NCBI RefSeq assembly: GCF_001039355.2
Contig: NW_019775707.1
Location: forward strand, 1 to 62,807
DNA length: 62,807 bases
From: Lingula anatina
Taxonomy: Eukaryota > Brachiopoda > Lingulata > Lingulida > Lingulidae
Direction of reading: 5' to 3'
The notes under the pieces are model-generated. The model had not been told where the DNA came from and made no database searches. It saw only the letters and a list, made by a program, of their open reading frames with translations. Made by a program: the position numbers and the translations under genes. Positions 13,483 through 24,742 of this stretch are shown here, in pieces; positions within the stretch are counted from its first letter, which is position 1, and each line of letters starts with the position of its first letter.

Positions 13483-14036
13483 TCCCATCCGACACCATCG
13501 GTCCACGTGGATCGACCCAACTCCGCGGACACTCACGCTGAATGCAATCAGTTTAACGATTTATCGTGTGACCTCCTTGCGTTAGTCAGAATACAGAAAA
13601 GCCGGGCCCAGTTTTATAAAGGACGTTTAGCACTAACCAGTGTTTAACTTTAACCAGTGGATAAATTCTCCTAAACCCCGTTAACTAAACGACGGATGAA
13701 ATTGTGTTTCATAAACAGTGTTTAAGCAGACCGTTGCTTAATTTACCTTTAGATAATTATTTTATCCAGTTAAACACTGGCCAGTTAACTAATTGGCTAT
13801 TTGAACACTGTGTATGAAACACAATTTAACCATCTTTTAGTTAATGGGTGTTAGGAGAATTTATCCACTGGTTGGTGCTAAACGTCCTTTATAAAACTGG
13901 GCCCTGGTGATTATATGCGAATGCGTTGAAACATGAAGAGATGTGTCATTCAGTTAAGCTGATTGCACTCGGCGAGTGTCCCCGCAGAGTAGGGTGGAGC
14001 CACGTAGACCGATCGTGTCTATGGGAATAGGGTCTA
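13483..14036. mobile_element. MITE interrupted by a second foldback element
   Basis: The outer element has inverted arms of about 75 nt. The left arm (from about 13483) contains CGGTCCACGTGGATC and ends with TGAATGCAATCAGTTTAAC. The right arm (about 13960-14036) is the complement, containing GTTAAGCTGATTGCACTC and ATGGGAATAGG. A partial copy of the outer arm lies at 20251-20374. The middle is occupied by the separate foldback at about 13601-13911. Confidence 0.75.
13601..13911. mobile_element. Long foldback element nested in the outer MITE
   Basis: About 300 nt with long inverted arms. The left arm starts GGGCCCAGTTTTATAAAGG and the right arm ends CCTTTATAAAACTGGGCCC, an exact inverted match. 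The arms continue inward through TTTAGCACTAACCAGTG, TGGATAAATTCTCCTAA and TGTGTTTCAT, each with its complement on the other side. No coding capacity. Confidence 0.85.
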
Positions 14037-14394
14037 TAAGAAACAGAAAACGTTTAATGTGATAAGTGGAAATTTATGTGATGCCGGCTGACACTAAGAT
14101 GAAACAGTCACAATGCAGGCGTAGTGAGTGACTGATGCTTTAATAATTTAATGGTATAATTTACGAATAAACGTAAAAAATTAATGGGATATTCTAATGG
14201 CACGACATTTAGAATAGCTGCAGCGCATTTTGTCCTTTAGCCATTTTTATCAATCAAACTAATGATAGGTTAAGTTAGGCCATGCGATTATTTTTAGCTT
14301 TATTGATCTTTATAATTGAACAAAATCACCTCAACATAGAATAGAGTGCTGATTTAAACCTATCATTGTTAGTTAAAAGTCACTTTACAAAATC

Positions 14395-14622
14395 ATGTTG
14401 AATGCATCGTTTTCCGATGGCGGCTATGTTGTTAATAGCACGGTGTTTTATACGACGCCAGATAAAAACCGGAACGCGCTGCCGGTATTTGATGCAGGTG
14501 TGGTTAATTTTGCGGTAAAAATTTTGGGAGAAAACATAAAAAAACGGGAAGATATATCAGTGAAACAAAGGGCGTCAACAGCGGTCAAGAATGGAGGAGC
14601 GACGCGAGAAGTCTTAATCTGA
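14395..14622 (+). CDS. Unrecognised 75-codon ORF
   Basis: ATG-started open frame of 75 codons, beginning MLNASFSDGGYVVNSTVFYT and ending ATREVLI. It is richer in CG dinucleotides than its surroundings. There are no recognisable domain, signal peptide or membrane segment and no clear flanking splice sites. It could be a small gene, a transposon remnant or chance. Confidence 0.2.
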   Translation: MLNASFSDGGYVVNSTVFYTTPDKNRNALPVFDAGVVNFAVKILGENIKKREDISVKQRASTAVKNGGATREVLI

Positions 14623-15057
14623 CACGATTATCAATCGCGCCAGACCGTGGCTGATACTTTGCCCTTTTTTATAAACATACTCATATTTTTAAATAATGTC
14701 ATTAAATATGTTATGAAAATCTCAGTGATTTGAAAGGAAGATCATTTGTCACATGCCCAGTGAACAAACATAAAAGTTGGAGAAAATGAAGTCTAGATAT
14801 CTAATTGATAAATGTTTAGATAAAGGATCGTCGCGCGTCAAGCGTTCGTAATTTATTACGACGGAAACTGTTAAGCATCTGCTCGTGTGGACCTCTGACC
14901 ACTAGAATTACCTTAAATAAAATCACCACTTAATTTCTCCGTGGATCAACCAGATTCATAACCTTTGCCCATTACAGGTGGTCGCACGGTACATTAAGCA
15001 GAAGCATTAATTTTGTTTATATTGTTTTTATTGATATCATCCAAAAGAGAAGATTTA

Positions 15058-15282
15058 GACCCCATTTCCATAGATTTTAGATCGATCTATCCCTGTGGGG
15101 AGTCTCACTAGATTACTGTCAGCTTAGCCGGCTTAAGCGTCTGTCCCGCCTACTAAAAGTTGTAAGGGGGTGATTAACTATGGTGCGCGCTCGGCTGACT
15201 GCAATTTAGCGTGAACCCCCAGGGAGTTAGGTCGATCTAAATCTAAATCTCTGGATCGATATAAATCTCTGGGAATGCACCC
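15058..15282. mobile_element. GATCGATC-type MITE, copy A
   Basis: About 225 nt. One end starts CCCCATTTCC, followed by TTTAGATCGATCTA. The interior has AGTCTCACTAGATTACTGTC and GTGAACCCCCAGGGAGTTAG. The far end repeats GATCTAAAT motifs in inverted sense and closes with GGGAATGCA. Other copies: 18841-19063 (same orientation), 22453-22673 and 57693-57893 (opposite orientation), and diverged ones at 30819-31012 and 57136-57225. Confidence 0.85.
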
Positions 15283-15952
15283 TTAGTGTGTATGCTTAAT
15301 GCAAGTGGCAATTTATTTTTTTTTAGTGAATTAAAATTTTCTTTCTTTTTACTAACAAAATATCCCTTTTATGTGTTCCTTACGTCTTTTTTCCCTTCGT
15401 AAGCAAATAAATAACCACACTTCAACAAAACTGAGAACAAAAGCTAAGCATATTACCCTTCAGCTACGCCAAGCTAAGAAATAGCGGGACTTTTAACGGT
15501 GCTTCGAAGCTTGCCTGTTTAAGAGATAGGCTATTAGGTAATTATGGGTCTTCATCACATCTTCAAAACTTCCCCAGAGCAATGACAGCGTCCCTGTCCC
15601 TGTCATTTAAAAGCGATAAATACAAACATTTGTTCTCCACATTCGGTGGTGTTTAAAAAATGTGTCAAACAAAACAAATCTCTCCTCGGTGTAAATTGTA
15701 GTGCTAGCACACCCTGGGGCTAGTTGTACATGTATTCATGTTGTATTTAAGGTTGACAATAAGGGCCAGTTCAGTGAGGTTGTACTCCTTTTCCCGTTTG
15801 ATATTTACGAGCAGCCAACTTCACTGTCCGTCTTGTTAATGACCAGCATCTGTGATGGACAGTTACACTGACCATCTGGCCGTCACGGACGCTACGGCTT
15901 GATCTACTCCACTGGACAACCTTAAGAATCACTCACAATTGGGAAGGTGACC

Positions 15953-16019
<67 letters not shown>

Positions 16020-16020
16020 T
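15953..16020. repeat. (AAT)n turning into (ATT)n
   Basis: A trinucleotide run of AAT units that switches to ATT units near 16003, so the tract is partly self-complementary. Confidence 0.9.
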
Positions 16021-16108
16021 TACATCTAAAACCCATCCATTTAAAATGTTCAGTAGACTTTACATAAAACAAGTTATTAAGAACACGGAAAAATATATTA
16101 AGAACGAT

Positions 16109-16260
16109 TAAGGCTTCATTCACATGCAATGTCTATTTTCTAAATTCTATTTTCTATTCTCGGTATGTCTTATGATCACGATCACAGACCGTGATCATAA
16201 GATAGCGCGAATAGAAAATAGAATTTAGAAAATAGACATTGCATGTGAACGAAGCCTTAG
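16109..16260. mobile_element. Near-perfect foldback element of about 150 nt
   Basis: The left arm starts TAAGGCTTCATTCACATGC and runs through CTATTTTCTAAATTC. The right arm is the almost exact complement, ending GCATGTGAACGAAGCCTTAG. A second, inner palindrome (TCTTATGATCACG and its complement) forms the centre. Almost the whole element can fold into one long hairpin. Confidence 0.9.
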
Positions 16261-17059
16261 ATTCTAGACAAAAACAGCCTAATATCTGTTCTTTAATAAC
16301 CAAAAAAAAAAAAAGGAAGAATAACCTCAGCATGACGTAATGCATTTATATCTAGAGAAATTATACTGACCAAGTCTGCAATAACACAAGTAATAGTGGT
16401 TTTAGTAATATTCTAAACTAAGCAGAATGAAGCCAAATGCACGAGCGACACAATCCCTCTGAAAGAGGAACACACAACTCAACTGGCTCAACTACTGCAA
16501 TAAAGTGATATAGGATTCATGTGCATTTATTTACGCTTCTGCGCTATTTGAAAAGGGCATTACATATAAAATTAATTTAAGAATATCGAATTCGAAGAAG
16601 AAAAAAAAAGCTGAAAGAGTAAATCAACCAATATTTTTCTAAATATAAGCGTTTTCAAACTTCTCTAGAAACTGTCATAATTGTGGTGGTGAAATGGTCA
16701 GCTGTTTCTGTGGATACTAATTTTTTTCATAAATCGCTATGGTGTAAAATGAAAACGCCCCTGCATTTACTCCTTTTTCTTAAGTCCCTATATAACGTCT
16801 TGGTGCCCTGCTTGGACTGTTCAAATCATCACGAAGTGTTTTTTTTTAAAGATACATGTTATTATTTCCCTTCCTACATATAATAACCTGGATTAAGATG
16901 GGTGACTTACAAGTGCCACGAAATGATAGCTGTGTGATAGACGTGTAAACGTCCCTCATGTAGTCTGTTTTACAAAGTACACAAAGTAAGCAATGTTTGA
17001 TTGCCAATAATCTAGTGATGATGCACTAATAGTGGGCCGAAGTTAGACTTCACATTGGT

Positions 17060-17400
17060 GCTGGGGCGGATCCAGGATTATTTGAAGGGGGGTCCAAAGA
17101 TGCGAAGTCGACCCTCCCCCCCCCCCTTGCATTGGCGTGGGGTTGGGGGGGGGGGGCGCTTAAGGGCCCTGAAAAAATGGTATTTTAGAGGGCGAAAGAT
17201 GCCATTTGGTACGGTTTAGAACTATGATTCAGCTTGTCAAAAGTATAATTTCCAGCGGGGACCATTGCTGTGATCTTTTTTTTTTTAGAAATCAAGGGGG
17301 GGTCCCCTGACCCCCCCCCCCCCTCAAGATCTGCCTCTGCAGTATATTATACAGTGCAGGTGCTTACATGAGTTGATGGGGGGGGGGGGGGGGTAAACGG
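17060..17400. repeat. Repeat with long poly-G/poly-C tracts
   Basis: A dispersed-repeat-like stretch containing GCGGATCCAGGATTATTTG and several homopolymer runs of G or C at about 17115-17125, 17143-17156, 17310-17323 and 17380-17393. No coding meaning. These runs are likely to be length-uncertain in the assembly. Confidence 0.6.
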
Positions 17401-18045
17401 TAGATCTAGACACTCGACACTAAGGAAAGGTTTGTTTAAATGTTTGCCCCTACCTCTGCCTTCAGTATATCGGGTCGGTCACTGTTACTGATAGGAATTA
17501 ACTTTCGACCATTCGATCGAGCAAATGCAACGATGTCACACATCAGCATTCTGAGACAAATCACTGACCTTGTCTACTTGAATAATACAACGTAAAACCA
17601 AGGTTTCTAAGTCCTTGGTAAAACCTCATAACAGCATTATAATCCACTACACACGCAGGATTATGATTTATGACAGAATACACGTAGTGCTTATTTTTAG
17701 ACCTCTGTAAACTCATGATACTCTATATTAAATGATATCTCAGTTTCATTATGACATTTAATGTGCTTCTTCCTGTTTCTTGTGTAACTCCCACATATTT
17801 CCATCACTTTTGACTTTCAGTATTTTCTTATCACATCATCCGTCCCACAAGAGCAGCACAAATATTCGCTTTCTATACCTGTCATGGTGTGTACACATAA
17901 AAGTGCAGATATGCTAAACTGCGTTGGCATAAAAATGACATTCTCTTCCAATTAATTAACCGGTCATTGTAGTTATATGAAAGTTACCACCCTAGCAGCA
18001 GCGCACTTTGTTAAATAAAGCGAAGGGTGCATTTTTTAAGACGAG

Positions 18046-18053
18046 TGACGTCA
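18046..18053. promoter_or_regulatory. Full CRE palindrome TGACGTCA
   Basis: A perfect TGACGTCA, followed about 40 nt later by an E-box CACGTG near 18091. It lies about 380 nt before the first candidate exon of the membrane-receptor gene and could belong to an internal or alternative promoter. I see no TATA box or start exon to confirm this. Confidence 0.25.
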
Positions 18054-18429
18054 CATAAGTCGCTTCACCGCCCGTTCTATCTTAGTCCACGTGAACTCGT
18101 GTTTACTTGGAAACCATAGGAAATTAACAACGACAAACAGAAAAGGCGACAAGCACGCTGACCGCCTGACCCCGTGGGTTTATTTGTAAAGCTAGTCCCA
18201 ATCTGCTAAGATTAAAGACGGAAGAATTTGAACAATAAATTCCTCTGCTATGAGGTTCATGAGGCACTGATGTCATAAAACCACCGTTCTCAGGTCTGTA
18301 TGAGGAACTTCGCACCGGAGATTTCCTATGACAAACTGTAAGAGGCGGTGATTGATACAGTAGACAGTTGAGTTTCATCACGCAAAATATTCATCTGATA
18401 TTGTGAAAAGGTTTGAGACACTACTTTAG

Positions 18430-21115
18430 ATGTCCGCAAGAAACGACGATGAAAGAAGAAACTCCCAATATGGCATTGGATGAAGGTAATTATCTCTCTC
18501 TATCTCGCTCTCTTTGTGTGTATATATGTGTGTGTGCGTGCGTGTGCGCGCGCGTTCCCGAGTACGATTATCACATGTTGATGTCTTTCGTCGTCTCAGT
18601 ACAGAAATGAGTGTGGCACTATTAGCCTACATGTACCAGTGTTTGCTGAATGCTCGAGAATATGGCAGATATAAATCGCCAGATTCTTTCTTTGTCCGAC
18701 TTGAAGATAATTAGGTGCCCTTTGCCATAGATGAAGCATCCTTAGAATGCTTTTTGATAAACTCTGAAACTGTTCATTCCTCTTTTCTATGACTTAAAGA
18801 TTTTAAATGTACTAGTGAGTATTATTTTAAGTACATGTAAGGCTCTATTCCCACAACTTTAGATCGATCTATCACCGCGGGGAGTCTCACTAGATTACTG
18901 TCAGATAATCCCCCTTAAGTGTCCGTCCCGGCCTACTACAAGCTGTAAGGGGTAATTAACTTTCGTGTCCGCCCGGCTGACAGCTATTTAGCGTGACATT
19001 GCGTGAACCCCCAGGGAGTTAGGTCGATCTAAAATAGGACGATCTAATCTATGGAAATGGGGTGTAAGTGTCGCTTTGCTGAGGAGCAAACCACTTTCAT
19101 TAAAATGAATAATGCGAGTTAACCGGACTTCTCTCGTAGCAAAACATATTGTTTTCATTATTAAAGACGATACGCCTACTCTAAATAAAAAGTCACTGGG
19201 CGGTAGTAAAGACAAAAAAACTTTATTATGCAGAATCGAAAGCAAACCTTACAAAGCCGGAAGTTGACTGTCCTGGCACGTGTGACCTGGACACCCGGGC
19301 AGTGGGGGCAGGTGTCGCTACTAGTGTCCTCTGTCTCGCTATCGTCGCAATATTTGCGTTACTTTGGTGGCGGCGGAGGGATTGTTTAAAGAGGTAAAAT
19401 TCATATCATATGATTTGTTAGTCAGCTCCCATGTACTTAATTGTGACTACTTTTAAAATAATTAATTTTCGGAATACAATTACTGATAAATCGTCAACGC
19501 ATCTGAACATTGGGATGTTAATGTCCGATTTCTTTTATTATTTTAAGGAAAGTGAAATACCTTTTAATGATAATTGTTGAAGCTGCTTAATATGGTGAAA
19601 GTAAAGTGAAATTTAAGTCATACAAACTTTATGACCTTTGCTTCTTTTATTTTTATTTATTATTATTGCTTCTTAATACGTACTTTTTCTATCTTTAGAA
19701 TTGAAAATGCAGAGTACGTTACCTCATCGATTTTTTCTTTATTAATCATTAAGAAACTGAATCTTTACAGAATCATTTTAAATGTAATTTCACTATGTAA
19801 ATAGTTCTTTAAAAATCACATCATCTAATTGTGTCTTTCTGGATATTAAATTTCAGTTGTTTCAGAAGAATTCTGCCTACAGGGAGGAGAAATGCATCTA
19901 CCGAGTTACCTGTATGTATCGGGAAACAACAGATCTAAACGATCTTTAAAACATTTAACTATGCAAGGAGAGGAAATGAACATGAGTAACAATAGTAAAT
20001 GAATAATAATAACAAGCATGAGTAAATAATCCGTATAATTGAGACCAGTTTCACTAAAGAACTGGAGTTATTATAACATTATACCTCTATTATAACATTA
20101 TACCTTTATTAATTTTGATTTCATTGGCTTCATTATACAACTTTCTCCACACGGCATAACTTATAAAATGAAAGCTGTGGGTTGAGATTCACTTTCCTCT
20201 TCCCTCTGACTCCGCCTTTAAGGGTTTAAGGGCTCATGCTCAATCAAACTATCGGTCTTCATAGAATGATCCAACTCCGAGGGGACTTTCGATGAATGCA
20301 ATCAGTTTAACATATTTTTCTACTCAACGCCAGGAGTTGAATAGTTTTCTTGGGAATGAGCCCTTGGTTTACATTGTATTTTTGATATTGCCCAAAATGC
20401 CTTTTGGGATGGAGTACACGAGCGAATGACTGTGACCTAAAATTTGTTATTTTTTCAGGATATTCCACACAGAGGGGACGGTAAAGGCCGTGAGGTGAGA
20501 CTTCAGTCTGTTAAGGGCAGACCAGTACAGACACCCATTTCAGCGCCCACTCAACCAAACGTGGGAGCCGTGGAAAAGGGTACACGTCATGGAAACATAC
20601 ACGACAACACAAAACCAAATAAAGTGATGACAATAGTCCACATGCTGGAGGAAGGAATTACAACTAGTGACAATCGTGCAGCAAGTACGATATTGAGAGA
20701 AAACTCGCTATACACGCCAACAGACGGCGTTACGTGCGCCTCAGAAACATCCACATTTCCCGCTCAGAGCGAGTCACTTGAGCGCAAAAAGGGCGGGGCA
20801 CCTGTCCGTCAAACTGTTGGACCAATCAGTGACCAAGAAAATGAGCGTGAAAGTGACTGCTACGAGTACTCATACGCGGGAAACCCAAGCCCGACTATTT
20901 TTGGGGTTGTAAAACATTCTCCAAATACGGACCCAGACACCGCACAAACGAGCGAGTCAATATATTATTACAGTGACGTGTGCCAAATGACAACGGACCA
21001 GCCATCTTCTGATGGTGATCGACAGATCTCTTGTGATGATTCTGAACCCTATTACCTTGAGCTTATTGGTAATCCCACTGATGGGAGAACGGACGCAGAA
21101 CATATTTATGAATAA
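18430..21115 (+). CDS. 3' part of a single-pass membrane protein with a tyrosine-rich tail
   Basis: Four exons fit together in phase: 18430-18485 (weakest), 19234-19393, 19866-19911 and 20459-21115. The second encodes NLTKPEVDCPGTCDLDTRA (an N-glycosylation site and two cysteines), then a membrane helix GVATSVLCLAIVAIFALLWW and a basic stop-transfer WWRRRDCLKR. The third is a short basic juxtamembrane exon (RILPTGRR). The last is a 218-codon hydrophilic cytoplasmic tail with clustered tyrosines: DCYEYSYAGN, SIYYYSDVCQM, PYYLELIGN and a C-terminal EHIYE. Tyrosine clusters of this kind are typical of receptors that recruit SH2 proteins. The ectodomain exons were not found, so the family is unknown. 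Confidence 0.6.
18841..19063. mobile_element. GATCGATC-type MITE, copy B (in a receptor intron)
   Basis: Same element and orientation as at 15058. It shares AGTCTCACTAGATTACTGTC, AACCCCCAGGGAGTTAGG and the terminal ATGGAAATGGGG. It lies between the first two receptor exons, 170 nt before the transmembrane exon. Confidence 0.85.
20251..20374. mobile_element. Fragment related to the outer MITE at 13.5 kb
   Basis: It contains CCAACTCCGAGGGGACTTTC and TGAATGCAATCAGTTTAAC, matching the left arm of the element at 13483, then a short version of the opposite end closing GGGAATGAGCCC. It lies in the intron just before the receptor tail exon. Confidence 0.55.
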
Positions 21116-21288
21116 ATTTTACATGGGGAAAAATTATTTTTTCACCCCGCATTTTTTCAAAAGGTTGCTTTGAGTAGTGGTGCCGTGCTTTTTCAATATA
21201 TGATACGACTGAAATTGACGATCAGACAGTACATTTTACAGTACATTTTACATCCGTGCTTAGAATTGCAATCACAATGCATTAAGCC

Positions 21289-21832
21289 TCTCTTACAACC
21301 CGTCCTGCGTGCTTAGAGATCGTGCGTCCTCGGAGTTCTCGTCAGACGTAGCGTTGTCGCAGGATGAAAATTAAATCGCAGCGGACGAAGTAGTAAGTAC
21401 TTTATGAGTAGGTGTGTCGTGCTCTAAACGTGGGGCCCGCAAGTGGTCTGTACGGAGGAGGAAGTGCGCTCACCCCCCTTTTTGTTAACACGTACATTGA
21501 AAGCAAGTTAAACTTACGAGTCTCTTGCGTAGTAAGTACGTCTTCGTGGTAAAATACCCCGGAATTTCTGCATGCTTTTCCTGCGTTACACGCACGCCTA
21601 GCGCACTTACTCAGTACTTTTGTCTTGCGTGCTACGAGCGTGCTCCAGGCGTTCTAATTGTCGCAGACAGGTCGTAGCGAAAAACTGGCCGGCCAGTTTT
21701 CGGGCTGCGTGCTTTGCGTCGTGTTTGCGTCCACCAAAAAAAGTACGCTCCACGTGCGTGTATCTTACTACTTGGCCAATTTTTTGCACGCAAACCGCTC
21801 GTAGAAGCACGCACGACCTGTTGTAAGAGTAG
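21289..21832. mobile_element. MITE with CTCTTACAAC termini
   Basis: About 540 nt beginning CTCTTACAACCCGTCCTGCG and ending in the near-complement CGACCTGTTGTAAGAG. Inverted GTGCTT/AAGCAC segments continue inward, and an internal palindrome ACTGGCCGGCCAGT lies near 21684. The CG-rich interior gives many chance open frames on both strands, but none looks like a protein. Confidence 0.65.
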
Positions 21833-22452
21833 CTTTAGTAATGATGGCATGGTATCATTACGAACTGTTACGATTGAAGGTATACTGCCCACTTTAGAAA
21901 ATGTCCCAAGGTCACATTTTCTTAATCATCATCTCAATTGAATAAGAGTATCCAAAGTCGATATTTTCTTCTAAAATGTACTGGGAGACATGGCGCTCTG
22001 AATGTTACCGTAGCATTTAGAACTAAATTGTTTAATTTAAACTGGTATGAAAAACGAATCTAAGTGCAGAGACAGGTCAAACTTTATTTTCAGGGGAAAT
22101 TCAATTTAGCAGATATTCCCAGACAGGACACCTTTAGTGAAATTTGTACAGTATAACAAACATTTGTAGTAATCTAAGACCTAATATCCGTTTATGAGAT
22201 CTTAGTAGTAATTGAGGAGCTTCCTTATATCTGATCATCAGATTTTAGTGGAGTTCTACAGTTCTGTTCACACTCACTCCACCACACAGAAAATGTTTAT
22301 CAACAAGTTAAGATTATTTGCTTTTACCAAGTATATGAAAATAAATGTACCTGTTTATTTTCATTAATTTATCACCAAGTTGATAAAATATATTTATTTT
22401 CATAATGCGTGCTAGAGAACGGAAGGCTGCAAAAGCTGATGATATTCAGTCA

Positions 22453-22673
22453 TAGACCCCATTTCCAGAGATTAGATCGATCTACTTTAGATCGATCTAA
22501 CTCCCTGCTGGGGGTTCACGCTAAATAGCTGTCAGCCGGGCGGACACGAAAGTTAATTACCCCCTTATAGCTTGTAGTAGGCGGGACGGACATTTAAGCC
22601 GTATTATCTGACAGTAATCTAGTGAGTCTCCCCGCGGGGATAGATCGATCTAAAAGCTCTGGGAATACAGCCA
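22453..22673. mobile_element. GATCGATC-type MITE, copy C (inverted)
   Basis: Opposite orientation to the 15-kb and 18.8-kb copies. It begins ACCCCATTTCCAGAGATTAG, contains GACAGTAATCTAGTGAGTCT, and ends with TAGATCGATCTAAAAGC. Confidence 0.85.
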
Positions 22674-22810
22674 TAGTTAGACTTTTATGCCACATGCTGT
22701 GGACCCGACGGGGTGCAATCAACACCATCTCGGCCAAGTAATACCACTAGACTGCACCGTGGGACAGTGTAGGAAATGGAACCAAGCACACCTCTCATGT
22801 GGATAATTTC

Positions 22811-23960
22811 TCATATATTTTTATAAATCAGTTCATATTTTGGCACGTCCCTGGGGTCCAAGGGACTAGTCACCATCACTTTGCCCTTCATGGCCCCTCT
22901 GTATAAAACCTCCACAACATCGATGAAGTCTTGTTTGGTCTTGAAGCTGCCAATGAACTTGGTGTGATCTGGTGTGCTGAAAAAAACAATGAATATTAAA
23001 GGAATGATTTATATGCAAGTTACCTTATAAACCACACATGTAAAAATACAGTAGGGCCTATATATTATTACGTGACATTGGTTAGACAACTCAGTCTAAG
23101 GTAGCCCTAGCAATTTTTTTTCAACTTAGCCAAATCACTATTTTTTCATCACTTTTTTCTGCAAATGGTTTGAATTTGACTAAACCAAATAAAATAAATG
23201 CTATTTTATTTAGCCAATATAAGTCAGTTTTAGCATTTATGTTGGCGAGTGTTTCCCCTTGTCCGGAACCGCGCAAATTTTAGATATAAACGTAATTTAG
23301 AATTGGGCTCGAAATACAGACACCGTTGGAAACTTTTAGTTCGGATAACGCGTTAGTATTACCTACCAGGTTCGTGGTCAAAATCGTTACTTGTAAATCG
23401 CTACAGAGGAAATCCAACACTGACAACAATAACCAGTTTCAATCTTTTAATGTTAACACGTTGGCTGCTCACACGCTGTTAACACGTTGGTATATTCTGC
23501 CGATCTGTTGAATCTTACACCCTTAAGAATCTAACCAAGACAATGGCTTCATGAACTTCCTTATCACTGGCTTCTTAATCAGACTAGTAAACAAGGCTTA
23601 CTCTGCCTCCTTATACTTGACATAGAAAATTACAGTTTACAATCAAAGTTATTACTTAAAGTTACTGACATTGTCCATGAATTATTAAATGTCCCCGACA
23701 CCCTGCCCCAACCAGTAAGATTTTGTAACCCACTGTCTTTAGAAAAAAAGCAGAATATATTATGACATGATTAGAAACCTTTCAACCCACTCAAATTCAG
23801 ACCACTCACCCCCAGTCCACTTTCATGTGCTGTCCATTGAAGAAGAAAATGGTGGCAGGTATCAGAGTGATGTCAAAGTACTGCACATACACCAGGACCT
23901 CGTCCACTGCCACACAGTAGACATCGCCATCTTCCTCAGCTGCTCTGCAGTCTTTGATAG
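22811..23960 (-). CDS. TXNL4B: Thioredoxin-like protein 4B (TXNL4B), last two exons
   Basis: TXNL4B is a Dim1-family thioredoxin-fold protein implicated in pre-mRNA splicing and cell-cycle progression. On the minus strand, 23960-23810 encodes [20 protein letters not shown] then QHMKVDWG, ending at a GTGAGT donor. It joins in phase to 22976-22811 (acceptor TTTTTTTCAG), which encodes [31 protein letters not shown] and a C-terminus [11 protein letters not shown]. Human TXNL4B matches closely here ([28 protein letters not shown]), and the length from the FFFNG strand to the stop is the same. The start of the upstream exon ([20 protein letters not shown]) is more diverged. The exon or exons for the conserved N-terminus should be to the right of 23960, but I could not find them; the pseudogene at 24.7 kb occupies part of that space. 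Confidence 0.85.
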
Positions 23961-24000
23961 CTGCAAGACAGAAACAAGGGAGGATTTTATTTTATATTAC

Positions 24001-24742
24001 TAACTTTATTGATGTGTTGAATAGCACAGTCCTATATATCATACAAGATAAAAAGTACATTGATAAATGCATATGGAAATGAAATAAAGAACTCAAATAA
24101 GGGTACATGTACATTATATATTTCAGGATATATACAGGTAACTTAAACTGTGGGCATGCTGAAATGCACTCTGTTTGTCAAATGGCTAGTGTAAGCTAAA
24201 TGCTGAACAGAAAAATTAGGTCTAAAACCTGGCAAGGTAAATTGCGATCAACAAGGAGAAATATATGCAAATGAACATGGTTGTGATTGGATGGTGTCTC
24301 ACGTGGCCCATCAAGAGGGACCCTGCGACACTGAAACAGCATTGAGTGAATCAGCCTTGCTACTGGAAGCTAGGTCTCACTGCCTGATAAGAAGAGACAA
24401 GGTAAGTTTTATCACTACACTGGCACAGTATTAAATCAGCCCTTAAAAAAGTTATGCTTTTGCTAACTCAAGCCTCAGATTTGTGAGCACAAATGTCCAA
24501 ATTAACAACTCCAGCCACTATCTCACATCAATTAATTTTTTATAAAGCAGCGAAATTGGCAAATAATGCTTGGCCACCTTATGAGCTATTAAGCATGTAT
24601 CGGTAGGGTGGTGAATTAAGCAGCATAAAAATATATATATAAAATAAAATAAATAGATAACAAAGTCCATTACTGGTCAGATGGAGCCGGAACCCCCAGT
24701 CAATTCGAAAGTTGGTTTTTACTGTCTAAACATGGTACTATC
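24001..24742. other. Non-coding stretch upstream of TXNL4B exons
   Basis: AT-rich with no recognisable exon on either strand. An ACAAGGTAAGT donor-like site sits at about 24398, but no protein is recognisable before it. Confidence 0.4.

Noticed and set aside
16683-16883. Possible signal-peptide start (MKTPLHLLLFLKSLYNVLV) as first exon of the receptor gene
   Set aside because: There is no usable donor site after it and no connecting exon, so it cannot be linked to the membrane exon.
21607-21941. Overlapping frames on both strands at 21.6-21.9 kb
   Set aside because: They lie inside an inverted-repeat MITE with CG-rich arms; none has protein-like composition or family motifs.
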